Counted from the stretch's first letter, positions 1 to 8,470 are shown. The stretch: 64,000 bases of DNA from UBA2988 sp965237965 (GCA_965237965.1 CBDEGT010000003.1:434001-498000), one strand, 5' to 3'. The notes: generated from the sequence alone by a model not told the origin. Numbers and translations: made by a program.

Positions 1-1
1 G

Positions 2-841
2 CTGCATCGCCGTGTCTTCTGTCCGGGCAACCTGATCCTGGGGGTGACAGGGGACATCTCGTGGGCCGAGATCGAGCCCCGCCTGGAGCGGCTGGTAGCA
101 GGGTGGGCCGACTGCGTGGAGCCTCTCGAGCGTGCGCCCACGCCGGACATCCGCACGGAGCCCGGCGTCTTTCTTATTCCTCGTCCGCTCGAGCAGAGCA
201 CCGTCGTCATGGCGCACACCACCGATGTCCGTCAGGGCGACACGCCCGAGTTCTTCGCGTCGCGTATCGGCGCCACGATCCTGGGCGGAGGGAGTCTCTC
301 CAGCCGCCTGATGGCGCGGCTCAGAACGGAGCAGGGATATGCGTACAGCGCTTCCGCACTATGGACGACGCCGCTCACCTACGACGGGCTGGTAGGGGCG
401 GTGACCCGCACGAAGAGTGCGAGGACGGTGGCCGCGATCAGGCTGGTGCTCGAGACCCTGAAGGAGATGACCGAGGCCCCGCCTACGAGCGGCGAGGTCG
501 AGCGCACGGTCGAAGAGATCGTGAATGGGTTCGTCTTCAACTTCGAGTCTCCGGCGCAAATCGTCGCCCGCCAGATGGCATACCGCGCCCAGCGCCTTCC
601 CGATGACTGGCTCGAACGCTATCTGGAGGGGATTCAGCGGGTCGACGCGGCAGACGTCCAGCGCGTTTTCCGGGGACACGTCGACCCGGACCGCATGGTG
701 ATCCTGGTGGTGGGGGATCCCGCTCGAATGGACGAGCCGCTCTCCACGCTGGGACCGGTTACGGTGCTCGAGCCACCAGACCGAGCGAGCGCCCATGCCC
801 CGGCCCCCACCGATCCGGAAGACACACGCACGAGCCGGTGA
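2..841 (+). CDS. M16 (insulinase/pitrilysin) family peptidase, C-terminal part
   Basis: The gene is cut by the window start; the reading frame is open from base 2, giving 279 residues of a protein that begins outside. The visible part matches the non-catalytic C-terminal half of M16 zinc peptidases or processing-peptidase-like proteins: a GNLILGVTGDI strand, the GGGSLSSRLMARLRTEQGYAYS helix region, and the VVGDP end motif. The HxxEH zinc site normally lies in the N-terminal half, so it cannot be checked here. Such proteins are usually periplasmic and often occur as tandem pairs. It converges on menG with a 14-base gap. Family assignment is firm; whether this copy is active is unknown. Confidence 0.85.
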   Translation: MHRRVFCPGNLILGVTGDISWAEIEPRLERLVAGWADCVEPLERAPTPDIRTEPGVFLIPRPLEQSTVVMAHTTDVRQGDTPEFFASRIGATILGGGSLSSRLMARLRTEQGYAYSASALWTTPLTYDGLVGAVTRTKSARTVAAIRLVLETLKEMTEAPPTSGEVERTVEEIVNGFVFNFESPAQIVARQMAYRAQRLPDDWLERYLEGIQRVDAADVQRVFRGHVDPDRMVILVVGDPARMDEPLSTLGPVTVLEPPDRASAHAPAPTDPEDTRTSR

Positions 842-855
842 AGCAGGCGCTCGGG

Positions 856-1590
856 CTACTTCCTGGCCACGTGCAGTGCCGCGATCCCGCCGCTCAGCAG
901 TGACCAGCGTGCCTCGGAGAATCCGGCCGCGCGCATCCGTTCCGCGAGTTCCGCCGGCAGCGGGAAGTCGCGCACCGAGGCGGGAAGGTAGCTGTAGGCC
1001 CACGGGTGTCCCGAAACCCAGCGGCCAACGAGCGGGAGCACGCGATGAAAGTAGAAGAGGTACGCAGCTCGCACCAGGGGATTCGGCGGGACGGTGAAGT
1101 CGAGGACCACCAGACGACCTCGCGGCGCAAGCACGCGGTGAAGCTCCCTCAAACCGCGATCCAGGTCGGCCAGATTCCGCACACCGAAGCCTACCGTCGC
1201 ACCCGCGAATCGCTCGCTCGGGAACGGCAGCCTCGACGCGTCCCCGCATACGGGCATGACGGCCGCTCCGTCCAGCTTGGTCAGTCCGGCCACCAGCATG
1301 GGACGCGCGAAGTCGGACGCTACGACTCGGCCCCGGAAGGCTGGCCGCCGAGCGAGCTCGAGGGCGAGGTCGAAGGTGCCCGCACACGCGTCCAGGTATG
1401 TCCCGTCGCGGCACTCCTCCCAGCCCAGAGCGGCCACCGCGCGCCGGCGCCAGCGTCGATCCACGTTCAGACTGAGCAGGTGATTCAGGAGATCGTAGCG
1501 AGGCGCGATCTCGGAGAAGAGGCGCTGGACCTGTTGCCCGCGCTCCGCACCCGACCGCGGCTCGGCCGGAGCCCGACGTGTGGTCGTCAT
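856..1590 (-). CDS. menG: Demethylmenaquinone methyltransferase (UbiE/MenG family)
   Basis: SAM-dependent C-methyltransferase of quinone synthesis, 244 residues, close to the usual family length. Visible hallmarks are RYDLLNHLLS (residues 31-40), the SAM-binding motif YLDACAGT (65-72), and the conserved GFGVRNLADL segment followed by the LHRVLAPRGRLVVLDF strand. No other quinone gene lies nearby, so the choice of menaquinone over ubiquinone is inferred from the presumed lineage. The ATG lies across the -35 box proposed for the divergent sigma-factor operon, so the two transcription units may interfere. Confidence 0.92.
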   Translation of the reverse strand: MTTTRRAPAEPRSGAERGQQVQRLFSEIAPRYDLLNHLLSLNVDRRWRRRAVAALGWEECRDGTYLDACAGTFDLALELARRPAFRGRVVASDFARPMLVAGLTKLDGAAVMPVCGDASRLPFPSERFAGATVGFGVRNLADLDRGLRELHRVLAPRGRLVVLDFTVPPNPLVRAAYLFYFHRVLPLVGRWVSGHPWAYSYLPASVRDFPLPAELAERMRAAGFSEARWSLLSGGIAALHVARK

Positions 1591-1617
1591 GACAGCCGGA
1601 GGAGCCTCCCCTAGCTT
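1589..1617 (+). promoter_or_regulatory. Candidate promoter of the ECF sigma operon
   Basis: ATGACA (1589-1594, one mismatch to TTGACA), a 17-base spacer, then TAGCTT (1612-1617). The same TAGCTTCG -10 region occurs before the DUF58 gene near 23610. It would give a leader of about 105 bases before the sigma ATG. Seen by eye only. Confidence 0.4.
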
Positions 1618-1729
1618 CGCGGAGTGTGAGCCTGCTGCGTGCGGGCAGGCGCTGGCCTACCCGGCGCGGATGGGCCGGGTCCGGTGTCCCTGGAACTCGG
1701 GCCGCGTCAAACCCGTAGGGCGAAGAGAC

Positions 1730-2407
1730 ATGGCCCCGACATTCGCCCTGAGCTCCGTCCCATCCCTCGCCTTGGGAAACGCGCACCCGCGATCGGGAAC
1801 GAACGCCCTGCCTCCCCTCGACTATGCCAAGGCCGACGACCGTGCGCTGGCTTCGCTCGCCGTGCAGGGTCGGGAAACAGCCTTCCGGGAGCTGCTCTCC
1901 CGCTATGAGCGTCCCGTCTTTTCGCTGGTGTACCGAATGGTGCGGGACCGGTCCCTGGCAGAGGACCTGTCTCAGGAGGCGTTCATCCGCGCTTTCAAGG
2001 CGATCGACAGCTACAACCCGGCGTATCGGTTCTCGAATTGGATCTTCAAGATCGCGAACAACCACACCATAGATCATCTGCGACGGCGTAAGCTGGACGT
2101 GATCTCCATCGACGGTTCGCCCCACGCCACCACGGCACAGGAAGAGGAGCGCACGGCGTTCGTGCTGGCGTCCGACGACGAGAGCCCGGCCGCGTACGTA
2201 GAGCACAAGGAGTTGGGCAGCCAGATCGAGCGCGCCATCGGTGAGCTGCGGCCGGAGTACCGGTCCGTGATCCTGCTGCGTCACATGGAAGGCTACACGT
2301 ACGAGGAGATTGCGGAGGTGATGGGTGTCCCGCTGGGTACCGTAAAGACCTACCTCCACCGCGCGAGGGCCGAGTTGAAGGATCTGCTCGCGGACGTGGC
2401 GCTCTGA
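1730..2407 (+). CDS. RNA polymerase sigma factor, ECF (sigma-70 family)
   Basis: An alternative sigma factor of 225 residues. Region 2 lies at about residues 39-120 (AFRELLSRYERPVFSLVYRM, DLSQEAFIRAFKAI, NWIFKIANNHTIDHLRRRK), followed by an acidic linker. Region 4 is at about 170-220 (LRPEYRSVILLRHMEGY, then the helix-turn-helix ending GTVKTYLHRARAEL). The frame is open upstream to 1580, but ATG 1730 is preferred because the earlier residues look non-coding, a GGGCGAAGAG purine stretch precedes it, and a candidate promoter lies between. An anti-sigma gene follows after 71 bases, so release from a membrane-bound anti-sigma is the likely control. The inducing signal is unknown; the downstream genes suggest envelope stress. 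Confidence 0.9.
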   Translation: MAPTFALSSVPSLALGNAHPRSGTNALPPLDYAKADDRALASLAVQGRETAFRELLSRYERPVFSLVYRMVRDRSLAEDLSQEAFIRAFKAIDSYNPAYRFSNWIFKIANNHTIDHLRRRKLDVISIDGSPHATTAQEEERTAFVLASDDESPAAYVEHKELGSQIERAIGELRPEYRSVILLRHMEGYTYEEIAEVMGVPLGTVKTYLHRARAELKDLLADVAL

Positions 2408-2478
2408 CATGTCACGCGAAACCGCTCCTTCTTTGGGGGCGTAGGGGATGGGACAGTGAATAGGGCTGCCGAGGGACC

Positions 2479-3448
2479 ATGAGCGAGCACAGCGCACACC
2501 TCTCCGACGACCACATCCAGGACTGGCTGGACGGGCGTCTCTCAGTGCCCGAGACCGCCCGGGTCGAGGCACATCTGTCTCGTTGTGCGCTCTGCCGGGA
2601 GGAGGCCCTGAGCTGGCGCACCCTGCTCGGTGAGCTTTCCGAGCTTCCCGCCCTGGCACCCGGCCCCGGATTCCCCGGACGGGTCCTCGACGCGGTGGGT
2701 GGCGCCTCCACCGACCGGATCCCGCTCGCGGCCCGGACGCGCACCCTGCCCCTCGGGGGGTTCCGGAGACGGCTTGCTGCGTGGCTCGATCGGGGCCGGA
2801 GCGCGGCGACCCATCCGGGCCAGGTGGGGCTTCAGGACTTCGTCGAGGGGGCCCTCGGGCGCCGGCGTGCCGCAGCGGTCCGGCGGCATCTGGAAGCCTG
2901 CCCCCACTGTCGGGCCGAGGGGAGCCGCTGGCGAACCATCTTGGACGGTCTCAACACGTTGCCTCGATTCGCACCGTCGCGGGGGTTCGCGGCCGCGGTA
3001 ATGAGCAACGTGCGGATTCCGGAACCGACGCCGGCCCGCACTGCCCTGCCCCGCCGACTGCTCGACCGGGTGCGCGCGCTGGCGGGTCCGCGGCAGCACC
3101 GGGCGTGGGCCCGCGGCCGCAGGAGTGGCGTTCACCCCGGTTGTCACAGCCGGTCTTGTCGCGTATGCGGTGTTCAGCCACCCGCTCGTGACGGTCGGCA
3201 ACCTGGTCACGTTCGTTTGGCTCGAGGGAACCGCCCTCGCCAGCGCGACGGAAGGCGGTCTGACGGCGGGGCTGGTCGAGAGCGGAGCCCTCTTCCACGC
3301 GTGGACCACGCTCGACCTCCTGTCGCGCTCCCCGGGGGCCGCGGGAGCCGGGCTGGTCGGCTTCTGCTCGCTGACCCTCGCGGCCGGGTGGGTTCTGTAC
3401 CGCAACCTCATCACACCCGACAGGCAGGCTGTTCATGCCAGGCGCTAG
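2479..3448 (+). CDS. Anti-sigma factor with two zf-HC2 zinc fingers and a membrane anchor, split by a frameshift
   Basis: The first frame encodes two tandem zf-HC2 anti-sigma zinc fingers: HLSRCALC at about residues 33-40 and HLEACPHC near residues 137-144, each followed by a similar SWRTLL/RWRTIL helix. From about 3060-3125 this frame turns into Arg/Gly-rich non-coding-looking sequence that runs to 3582, deep inside the next gene. The hydrophobic membrane part continues in the +1 frame and stops at 3448, just inside the start of the next gene at 3435. Reading both as one protein of roughly 320 residues gives a normal cytoplasmic-finger plus membrane-anchor anti-sigma. The cause is either an assembly indel in the GC-rich stretch or a real mutation. 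The duplicated zinc finger is itself unusual. Confidence 0.72.
3125..3448 (+). CDS. Membrane-anchor half of the anti-sigma factor in the shifted frame
   Basis: 107 codons starting at a GTG in the frame one base ahead of the zinc-finger part. It has two hydrophobic segments, TPVVTAGLVAYAVFSH near the start and AGLVGFCSLTLAAGWVLY near the end, joined by a soluble loop. No clear ribosome site precedes the GTG, and the frame is already open further upstream (for example PAAAGVAF). I therefore read it as the continuation of the zinc-finger gene rather than a separate protein. A genuine independent small membrane protein cannot be excluded. Confidence 0.5.
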   Translation: MAFTPVVTAGLVAYAVFSHPLVTVGNLVTFVWLEGTALASATEGGLTAGLVESGALFHAWTTLDLLSRSPGAAGAGLVGFCSLTLAAGWVLYRNLITPDRQAVHARR

Positions 3449-5090
3449 GATTCTCGCCACAGCGATGTTTGCGCTGCTGTGCGCGGCGGAAGCCGCTCCG
3501 GCGCATGCCCTGCAGGCGACCAGATCAAGCGCATCCACCGGCGGCCAGGTGCGCGAGGTGGTGTCGAAGCAGATCGACGTGAGCCGCCGGATCGCCGCAC
3601 TCCGACTGGAGTTCGCCGATGACGGCGCGCTCGACGTGGAATTCAGGGACGGGACCGTCCGGATCGGCGGTGACGAGGTGGGACGGTACCGCATCGGCGA
3701 TGCACTCGAGACCGCGTGGCGAGCCCTGCTCGGCGAGGCGGTGTCGCTCGACGACGGACCGCTGGCTGAGCGCCTTCGCGAGTGGTCTGCACCTGCAGCC
3801 CAAGGCGACGAAGCCGAGCTGGCGCGCCTGGTAGACGAGGCGCTGGAGCGGTCGGTCTCCGCATCCGGCGAGGCAAGTTTCGCGCAGGCCCCTCGGCCAT
3901 CGGGCGGAGGACCGGACCCAGCGCTCGCCCTCCTCTTCAGCCGCCCCCGGCTCCTGCTCGAGCTCGCCCGCGCGATCCAGGACCTCGACCTGGACGAGAG
4001 CGTGCGGATCCACGTGAACGAGGATGTGACGGTCGCAGTCGGGCAGACCGTACCGACCAGCATCATCGTTTTGGACGGCGATCTCGATGTTCAGGGCGAC
4101 GTGGAGGGCAGCGTGGTGATCGTCGGCGGCACGCTGCGCCTGGCCGAGGGTGGGCGCGTCGCCGACAACGTGCGGCTGGCGGACGCGCGCATCATCCGAG
4201 ACGGCGGCGCCGTCCTCGGGAACGTTGCCGACGTGGTGCCGGACAGCGATGTCGACGACCGGGAACAGCTGCGCGGAGAGATCGAGGAGCTGCGCGCGGA
4301 GGTGCGGCGCAATCGGAGATCGGCGGGCGGCGGGATCGCCGAAGCCCTGGGTGGGGTCATCAAGGTGCTGCTCACCGTCTTCTTGGTCGCCGTGCTCGGA
4401 GGCGGGCTCGCCATCCACTTCGCCCGCGAGGAGCTGGACGTCATCACGGAGACCGCGCGGCGCGACCCGCTGCGGGCCGGGATGGTGGGATTCGCTGGAG
4501 CCTTCCTCACGATCCCCGCGTGGTTGCTCGGTGGGATCGCGTTGGTCGTGACCATCGTCGGGATCCTCGCGCTGCCGTTCTGGATCGTGCTCTTCCCGGT
4601 AGCGATCGCGCTGGCGATGGCAGTGGGCTATCTGGCGGTCTCCCAGGCGCTGGGTGAGTGGGTCGCCCGCCAACGTTATCCGCGACTCGAGTGGGTACGC
4701 ATGTCGAACCCGTACTCCACGATGATCGCCGGGGTCGGCGTGCTCATGCTTGCGCAACTCGCCTCGGACCTCATCGGAGCCGTTGGCTTCCTGCGGTTCG
4801 CCTCGCTCCTGCTCGCCCTGCTCGGTGGTCTGATTACGGTGGCGGCGGTTCTCGTCGGGTTTGGCGCGCTGCTCCTGACCCGAGGCGGACGGCGACCCGA
4901 ATTCGCCGGGGGCGGCCGCACATACTGGGGCGACAACTGGGACGACGACCTCGGATTCGGTGAGCCGCCGCCCAGTCCGTCGCCGGAGCCGTCAGGCCCC
5001 GCACACGCCCCCGGAGACGGAGCGCCTGAAGGAGAGCCGGACACCGGAGATCACCGGGACGTGCAACCACCCGACGAGGGAGGCCGATGA
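3435..5090 (+). CDS. Bactofilin-like beta-helix domain fused to a multi-spanning membrane domain
   Basis: 551 residues. An N-terminal signal peptide (hydrophobic run ending near AAPAHALQ) precedes a region of unknown fold. A short polymer-forming beta-helix resembling bactofilin follows at about residues 197-270, with the repeating pattern IIVLDGDLDVQGDVEGSVVI then GGTLRLAEGGRVADNVRL. Next come a short coiled coil (EEIEELRAEV-type), at least four membrane helices (about 315-490), and a Pro/Glu-rich acidic tail. The 14-base overlap with the anti-sigma frame and the 4-base ATGA overlap with the next gene indicate one operon. It probably forms an envelope-associated scaffold or sensor; that role is an inference. 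Confidence 0.72.
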   Translation: MPGARILATAMFALLCAAEAAPAHALQATRSSASTGGQVREVVSKQIDVSRRIAALRLEFADDGALDVEFRDGTVRIGGDEVGRYRIGDALETAWRALLGEAVSLDDGPLAERLREWSAPAAQGDEAELARLVDEALERSVSASGEASFAQAPRPSGGGPDPALALLFSRPRLLLELARAIQDLDLDESVRIHVNEDVTVAVGQTVPTSIIVLDGDLDVQGDVEGSVVIVGGTLRLAEGGRVADNVRLADARIIRDGGAVLGNVADVVPDSDVDDREQLRGEIEELRAEVRRNRRSAGGGIAEALGGVIKVLLTVFLVAVLGGGLAIHFAREELDVITETARRDPLRAGMVGFAGAFLTIPAWLLGGIALVVTIVGILALPFWIVLFPVAIALAMAVGYLAVSQALGEWVARQRYPRLEWVRMSNPYSTMIAGVGVLMLAQLASDLIGAVGFLRFASLLLALLGGLITVAAVLVGFGALLLTRGGRRPEFAGGGRTYWGDNWDDDLGFGEPPPSPSPEPSGPAHAPGDGAPEGEPDTGDHRDVQPPDEGGR

Positions 5091-5932
5091 GCGGTCGCGC
5101 GCTGCTCTGCGGTGCGGCCGGTCTGTTCCTCGTGGTCGCTCTCGCCGCTCCAGTCGCCGGCCAGAGCTGGCGGACGGTGACCAACTCGCGCCGGCTCGGT
5201 GACGAGACCGAGCTCGACGTGCACCTGGCCTACGGGGCCGGACGTTTCTCGGTCCAGCCCGCGCCTCCAGACATGCTCTACCGGATGCAGCTCCGCTACG
5301 ACGAGGAGACGTTCAGGCCGCGCACAAACTTCGATGGTGAGAGCCTCCGACTGGGTGTGGAGCAAACCGGACGCGGCTTCAGGTTCGGTAGGCGCGACGG
5401 TGGAGCGTTGGACGTTGAGCTCGCACCCTCGCTCCCCATGGACCTCGAGATCGAATTCGGGGCGGGCCGGGCAGATATCGACCTCGGAGGACTGGCGCTA
5501 CGCTCACTGAACCTCCGCACCGGGGCGTCCGAGACGGTAGTCGACGTCTCCCGGCCCAACCCGGAGACTATGGGACGCGCAGTCCTCCAGTGTGGAGCTG
5601 CAGACTTCACTGCACGCCGCCTCGGTAATCTTAACGCGCGACGAATCGAGGTGAGTGCCGGGGTGGGTGACGTGACGCTCGACCTGACCGGTGCGTGGGA
5701 GCAGGATGCCGAAGTCGACGTGAAGGTGGGGCTCGCGGCTCTCGAGCTTCTCCTCCCCGAGGGGCTCGGTGTGAAGCTCGAGCAGCACGCCATGCTCGCC
5801 TCGGTGGATACCGAGGGTTTGGTCAAGCGCGGCGACGCCTTCTACTCCGTCGACTGGGAACGTGCCGAGAAGCGTATCGTGGTGCGGGTGAACGCCGCAT
5901 TCGGAGACGTGAACGTGCGCTGGGTGCCCTGA
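5087..5932 (+). CDS. Secreted toast-rack-like beta protein (LiaF/DUF4097-type)
   Basis: 281 residues with a clear signal peptide (LLCGAAGLFLVVALAAPVAGQ). The mature part is a series of short beta strands of the kind found in DUF4097/DUF2154 toast-rack proteins and the C-terminal domain of LiaF, for example LDVHLAYGAGRFSVQP, DLEIEFGAGRADIDLGGL, IEVSAGVGDVTLDLTG and VNAAFGDVNVRWVP. It starts inside the stop codon of the previous gene (ATGA), so the two products are translationally coupled. In other bacteria such domains occur in envelope-stress sensing operons, which fits the sigma/anti-sigma genes upstream. Confidence 0.7.
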   Translation: MSGRALLCGAAGLFLVVALAAPVAGQSWRTVTNSRRLGDETELDVHLAYGAGRFSVQPAPPDMLYRMQLRYDEETFRPRTNFDGESLRLGVEQTGRGFRFGRRDGGALDVELAPSLPMDLEIEFGAGRADIDLGGLALRSLNLRTGASETVVDVSRPNPETMGRAVLQCGAADFTARRLGNLNARRIEVSAGVGDVTLDLTGAWEQDAEVDVKVGLAALELLLPEGLGVKLEQHAMLASVDTEGLVKRGDAFYSVDWERAEKRIVVRVNAAFGDVNVRWVP

Positions 5933-6049
5933 CTGCCGTGAGTCCATCGAATCTTTCGCCCGCCAGGTCCGTAGTGCATGATGTGGATGGAGGGTCGCCT
6001 CTTCAGACGGGACACACGCGCGGCCACGAACTGCCGTTGGGAGGTCAAG

Positions 6050-6286
6050 ATGCTCGGCTCGCTGCTCACCTTCTTGGTCGTCGGCCTGATCACGCTCGTC
6101 GTCGCGGGCCTCGTGCTCGCCATGGTGGGCACCATTTTCTCGCTCACGCTCGGGCTTGCCGCCTTTCTTCTCTTCAAGGTCGCGCCGGTCCTACTCGTGG
6201 GCTGGGTCCTGGTGAAGCTGATCGAGAAGGCCCGCGGACGGAGCGAGCTCTCGGAGGCCGACAGGAGGTGGCTCGAGGACAGTTGA
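6050..6286 (+). CDS. Small membrane protein
   Basis: 78 residues starting at MLGSLLTF, with a GGGAGGT ribosome site five bases upstream; the frame is open to 5978 but that extension looks non-coding. Two hydrophobic helices fill residues 3-55 (LTFLVVGLITLVVAGLVLAMVG and AAFLLFKVAPVLLVGWVLVKLI), followed by a charged tail ELSEADRRWLEDS. It is the last gene of the sigma-factor operon. The size and layout recall small phage-shock or envelope-stress membrane proteins, but I do not recognise a named family. Confidence 0.65.
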   Translation: MLGSLLTFLVVGLITLVVAGLVLAMVGTIFSLTLGLAAFLLFKVAPVLLVGWVLVKLIEKARGRSELSEADRRWLEDS

Positions 6287-6302
6287 TTCGGCAGGGTGAT
6301 CG

Positions 6303-7097
6303 TCAGCGTCGTACCAGCCTCACCACTGCGCCCTCGCCCAGCCCGAGTGCCCGCTGGGCCGAGCCGTCGCGCACCGCGATCTCGATTCGCCCCTCCGAAT
6401 CCACCACAGCGAGCGCCGCACCAGAATCTACATCGCCGTAGGTGCGCTCGAGTTCCAGGCGACGCCCCGCTACCTCGACCACGTCGCCGGGGCGGGCCCA
6501 ATCACCTCGCAGGTTGGTGGCCAGGTTACCGAAGCGATCGACCCCCACGACCTCGCCCTCGACGGCTCCATCCGAGTGCGTGGGCAATGGCTGAGTGAGG
6601 AGCTTGGGGTCTTCCATCGGAGTACCGATCGAATCCAGGTCACCTCCCCTGGCGAGCGCCGCCGCAACGGGTGCAAAGACGTCACACCCGTGGAACGTCG
6701 GTGCAATCGACGCCGCCTCGGTCACGTCGACGGTTTCATCGATCCGTACACACCTCGCGTTCGTACCGGTCAGCAGCGCCGGGGTTAGCACGCCGTTGTC
6801 GGGACCGACGAGGAAGCGCTCGGACGAACGGCACGCCAGTCCGCGGCGCGCCGTCCCAACTCCGGGGTCCACCACGACCACGTGAACGGTACCCGCAGGG
6901 TAGTGCATCCAGTAGCGGGCGAGCGTTCGTGCAGCGGCTCGGACATCGCCGCGGGGAACGTCGTGCGCCACGTCGTCGACCGACGCATCGGGAGCGAGGG
7001 AGGCCAGCACTCCCTTTACCGCCCCGACGAATCCGTCACGGGTGCCGAAGTCGGTGAGCAGCGTGACCCGCCGGGCGCTCACGGGACGGGTCGCCAC
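6303..7097 (-). CDS. SAM hydroxide adenosyltransferase (DUF62)
   Basis: 264 residues of the DUF62 family, which hydrolyses S-adenosylmethionine to adenosine and methionine using hydroxide; the same fold includes fluorinase and chlorinase. Visible family features are the N-terminal LLTDFGTRDGFVGAVKGV, the VHVVVVDPGVGT strand, FLVGPDNGVL, and the C-terminal barrel motif GVDRFGNLATN. The DxxxT/GxxNG pattern is the hydrolase type and no halogenase loop is evident. The GTG start overlaps the end of the small upstream gene by 19 bases, so it is probably transcribed with the mrp operon. Confidence 0.85.
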   Translation of the reverse strand: MATRPVSARRVTLLTDFGTRDGFVGAVKGVLASLAPDASVDDVAHDVPRGDVRAAARTLARYWMHYPAGTVHVVVVDPGVGTARRGLACRSSERFLVGPDNGVLTPALLTGTNARCVRIDETVDVTEAASIAPTFHGCDVFAPVAAALARGGDLDSIGTPMEDPKLLTQPLPTHSDGAVEGEVVGVDRFGNLATNLRGDWARPGDVVEVAGRRLELERTYGDVDSGAALAVVDSEGRIEIAVRDGSAQRALGLGEGAVVRLVRR

Positions 7098-7306
7098 CCG
7101 GTCGATTCGAGAAAGGCCGAAAGAAGCGCCGATCCATCCTCACGCTCGGCCTCCAATTGCGCGAGGCTATGACCGCCATGCCTGCGCGGATCCACGACGC
7201 GGGCCCGCAGCAACCCGAGCACCTCCGGGTAGTCCCGCACAAAGACGTGCAGAGGGAGGGTGAGGAACCGCTCCCGGTCGGGGCTGGGTAGCGGCGGCGG
7301 CCTCAC
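7079..7306 (-). CDS. Small protein of unknown function between mrp and the SAM hydrolase
   Basis: 75 residues, GTG start overlapping the mrp stop (GTGA) and its 3' end overlapping the next gene by 19 bases. This tight packing is the main argument that it is real. It is predicted soluble, with a hydrophobic N-terminal half (FLTLPLHVFVRDYPEVLGLL) and a charged middle (DPRRHGGHSLAQLEAERED). I see no metal-binding cysteines and no recognisable family. Its place between an Fe-S carrier and a SAM hydrolase hints at a shared pathway, but no function can be assigned. Confidence 0.55.
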   Translation of the reverse strand: MRPPPLPSPDRERFLTLPLHVFVRDYPEVLGLLRARVVDPRRHGGHSLAQLEAEREDGSALLSAFLESTGWRPVP

Positions 7307-8439
7307 CGTCGCTTTGCGGACGCCTCCAGACGCTCGCGAAGCGCGCTCGCGAGCGTCCGGAGGGCACTGCCCGCGGGTGCGTCCGGTTCACTCAACACGG
7401 TCGGACGGCCACGATCGCCGGCGACGGCCACGGACGCGTCGAGAGGGATGCGGCCGAGAAAGGGCACTCCCATTTCCTCGGCGAGCCGCTCTCCCCCGCC
7501 CCGCCCGAACACGTCGGTCACCTCTCCGCAGTGGGGACAGCTCCAACCCGCCATGTTCTCGACCACGCCCAGCACCGGTGTATTCACACGCTCGAACATC
7601 TTGATGCCGCGGCGTACGTCTCCGGTAGCGACGTCCTGCGGGGTCGTAACCATGATCGCGCCATCGAGGTCGATGGTCTGCACGAGCGAGAGCTGGGCGT
7701 CGCCCGTTCCCGGCGGCATGTCCACGACCATGACGTCCAGCGGACCCCATTCGACCTGCTCAATGAACTGCTTGAGGATTCCTGCGATCAGCGGACCGCG
7801 CATGATCGCCGGTTGCTCCTTCTCCAGGAGGAAGCCGAGACTCATGAGCCGCACGCCGTGCGCCTCGAGCGGTTCGATCCGCTCCTGGCCGCGCTCTCCG
7901 GTCACACGCGGGCGGCGCTGCTCGCCGAACATGAGCGGGATGTCGGGACCGTAGATGTCCGCGTCCAGCAGCCCCACGCGCAGTCCGCCGACGGCGAGCG
8001 CCGCTGCTAGGTTGGTCGTCACCATCGACTTGCCGACCCCGCCCTTGCCCGAGCTGACCGCCACCACGCGGTCGACGTCGGGAAGCAGCCCGGGCCGCGG
8101 AGTGGGCGCTGGGACGGAGCCGGGCTGGAGGCCTCGCTTCTGGCCCGTCCCTTGGCCGCGGGAGGCCGAAGGCGGTCCCGCCTCCCCACCCAGCTTGGGC
8201 AACTGGACGTCGACCCTCACCTCGGACACTTCGCTCAGACCCTCGACCGCCTGGCGCGCGGCCTTCACCAGCGTCCCCGGATCCTCCGGCCGGAGGTGAA
8301 AGGAGAAGCGGACCCGTCCACCGGCCTCCACTTCGAGGTCGCGGACGCGGCCGCTCCCCACCAGGTCCGCATCAGGCCCCTCCCCGAACACGCGGGAGAG
8401 GGCGGTGAGGACCGAGCCCTTCAACGTCGTGACATCCAT
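7303..8439 (-). CDS. mrp: Iron-sulfur cluster carrier protein, Mrp/ApbC/NBP35 P-loop ATPase
   Basis: 378 residues. The N-terminal 80 residues are a MIP18-like (DUF59) domain, followed by a Pro/Gly linker and the deviant P-loop GKGGVGKS at 131-138. DADIYGPDIPLMFG and MVVDMPPGTGDAQLSL follow, with the cluster-binding CPHC near residue 300. Family members carry 4Fe-4S clusters to apo-proteins. The neighbouring nfu gene supports an Fe-S assembly role. An intrinsic terminator lies between nfu and this gene, so mrp either has its own promoter or depends on read-through. Confidence 0.93.
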   Translation of the reverse strand: MDVTTLKGSVLTALSRVFGEGPDADLVGSGRVRDLEVEAGGRVRFSFHLRPEDPGTLVKAARQAVEGLSEVSEVRVDVQLPKLGGEAGPPSASRGQGTGQKRGLQPGSVPAPTPRPGLLPDVDRVVAVSSGKGGVGKSMVTTNLAAALAVGGLRVGLLDADIYGPDIPLMFGEQRRPRVTGERGQERIEPLEAHGVRLMSLGFLLEKEQPAIMRGPLIAGILKQFIEQVEWGPLDVMVVDMPPGTGDAQLSLVQTIDLDGAIMVTTPQDVATGDVRRGIKMFERVNTPVLGVVENMAGWSCPHCGEVTDVFGRGGGERLAEEMGVPFLGRIPLDASVAVAGDRGRPTVLSEPDAPAGSALRTLASALRERLEASAKRR

Positions 8440-8470
8440 TACGATCCGCTCCGGCTGATGTTCAAAGGCG

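Noticed and set aside
359..2659. 766-codon open frame on the minus strand
   Set aside because: It runs antisense through four well-supported genes, is Arg/Gly/Ser-rich and shows no domain. It is a by-product of high GC.
3060..3130. Programmed ribosomal frameshift in the anti-sigma gene
   Set aside because: No slippery run, no stop codon in the first frame and no clear stimulator. An indel or assembly error is simpler.
3449..3582. Continuation of the zinc-finger anti-sigma frame to 3582
   Set aside because: The sequence after about 3125 in this frame is low-complexity Arg/Gly/Pro and overlaps the signal peptide of the next gene; the real membrane part is in the other frame.
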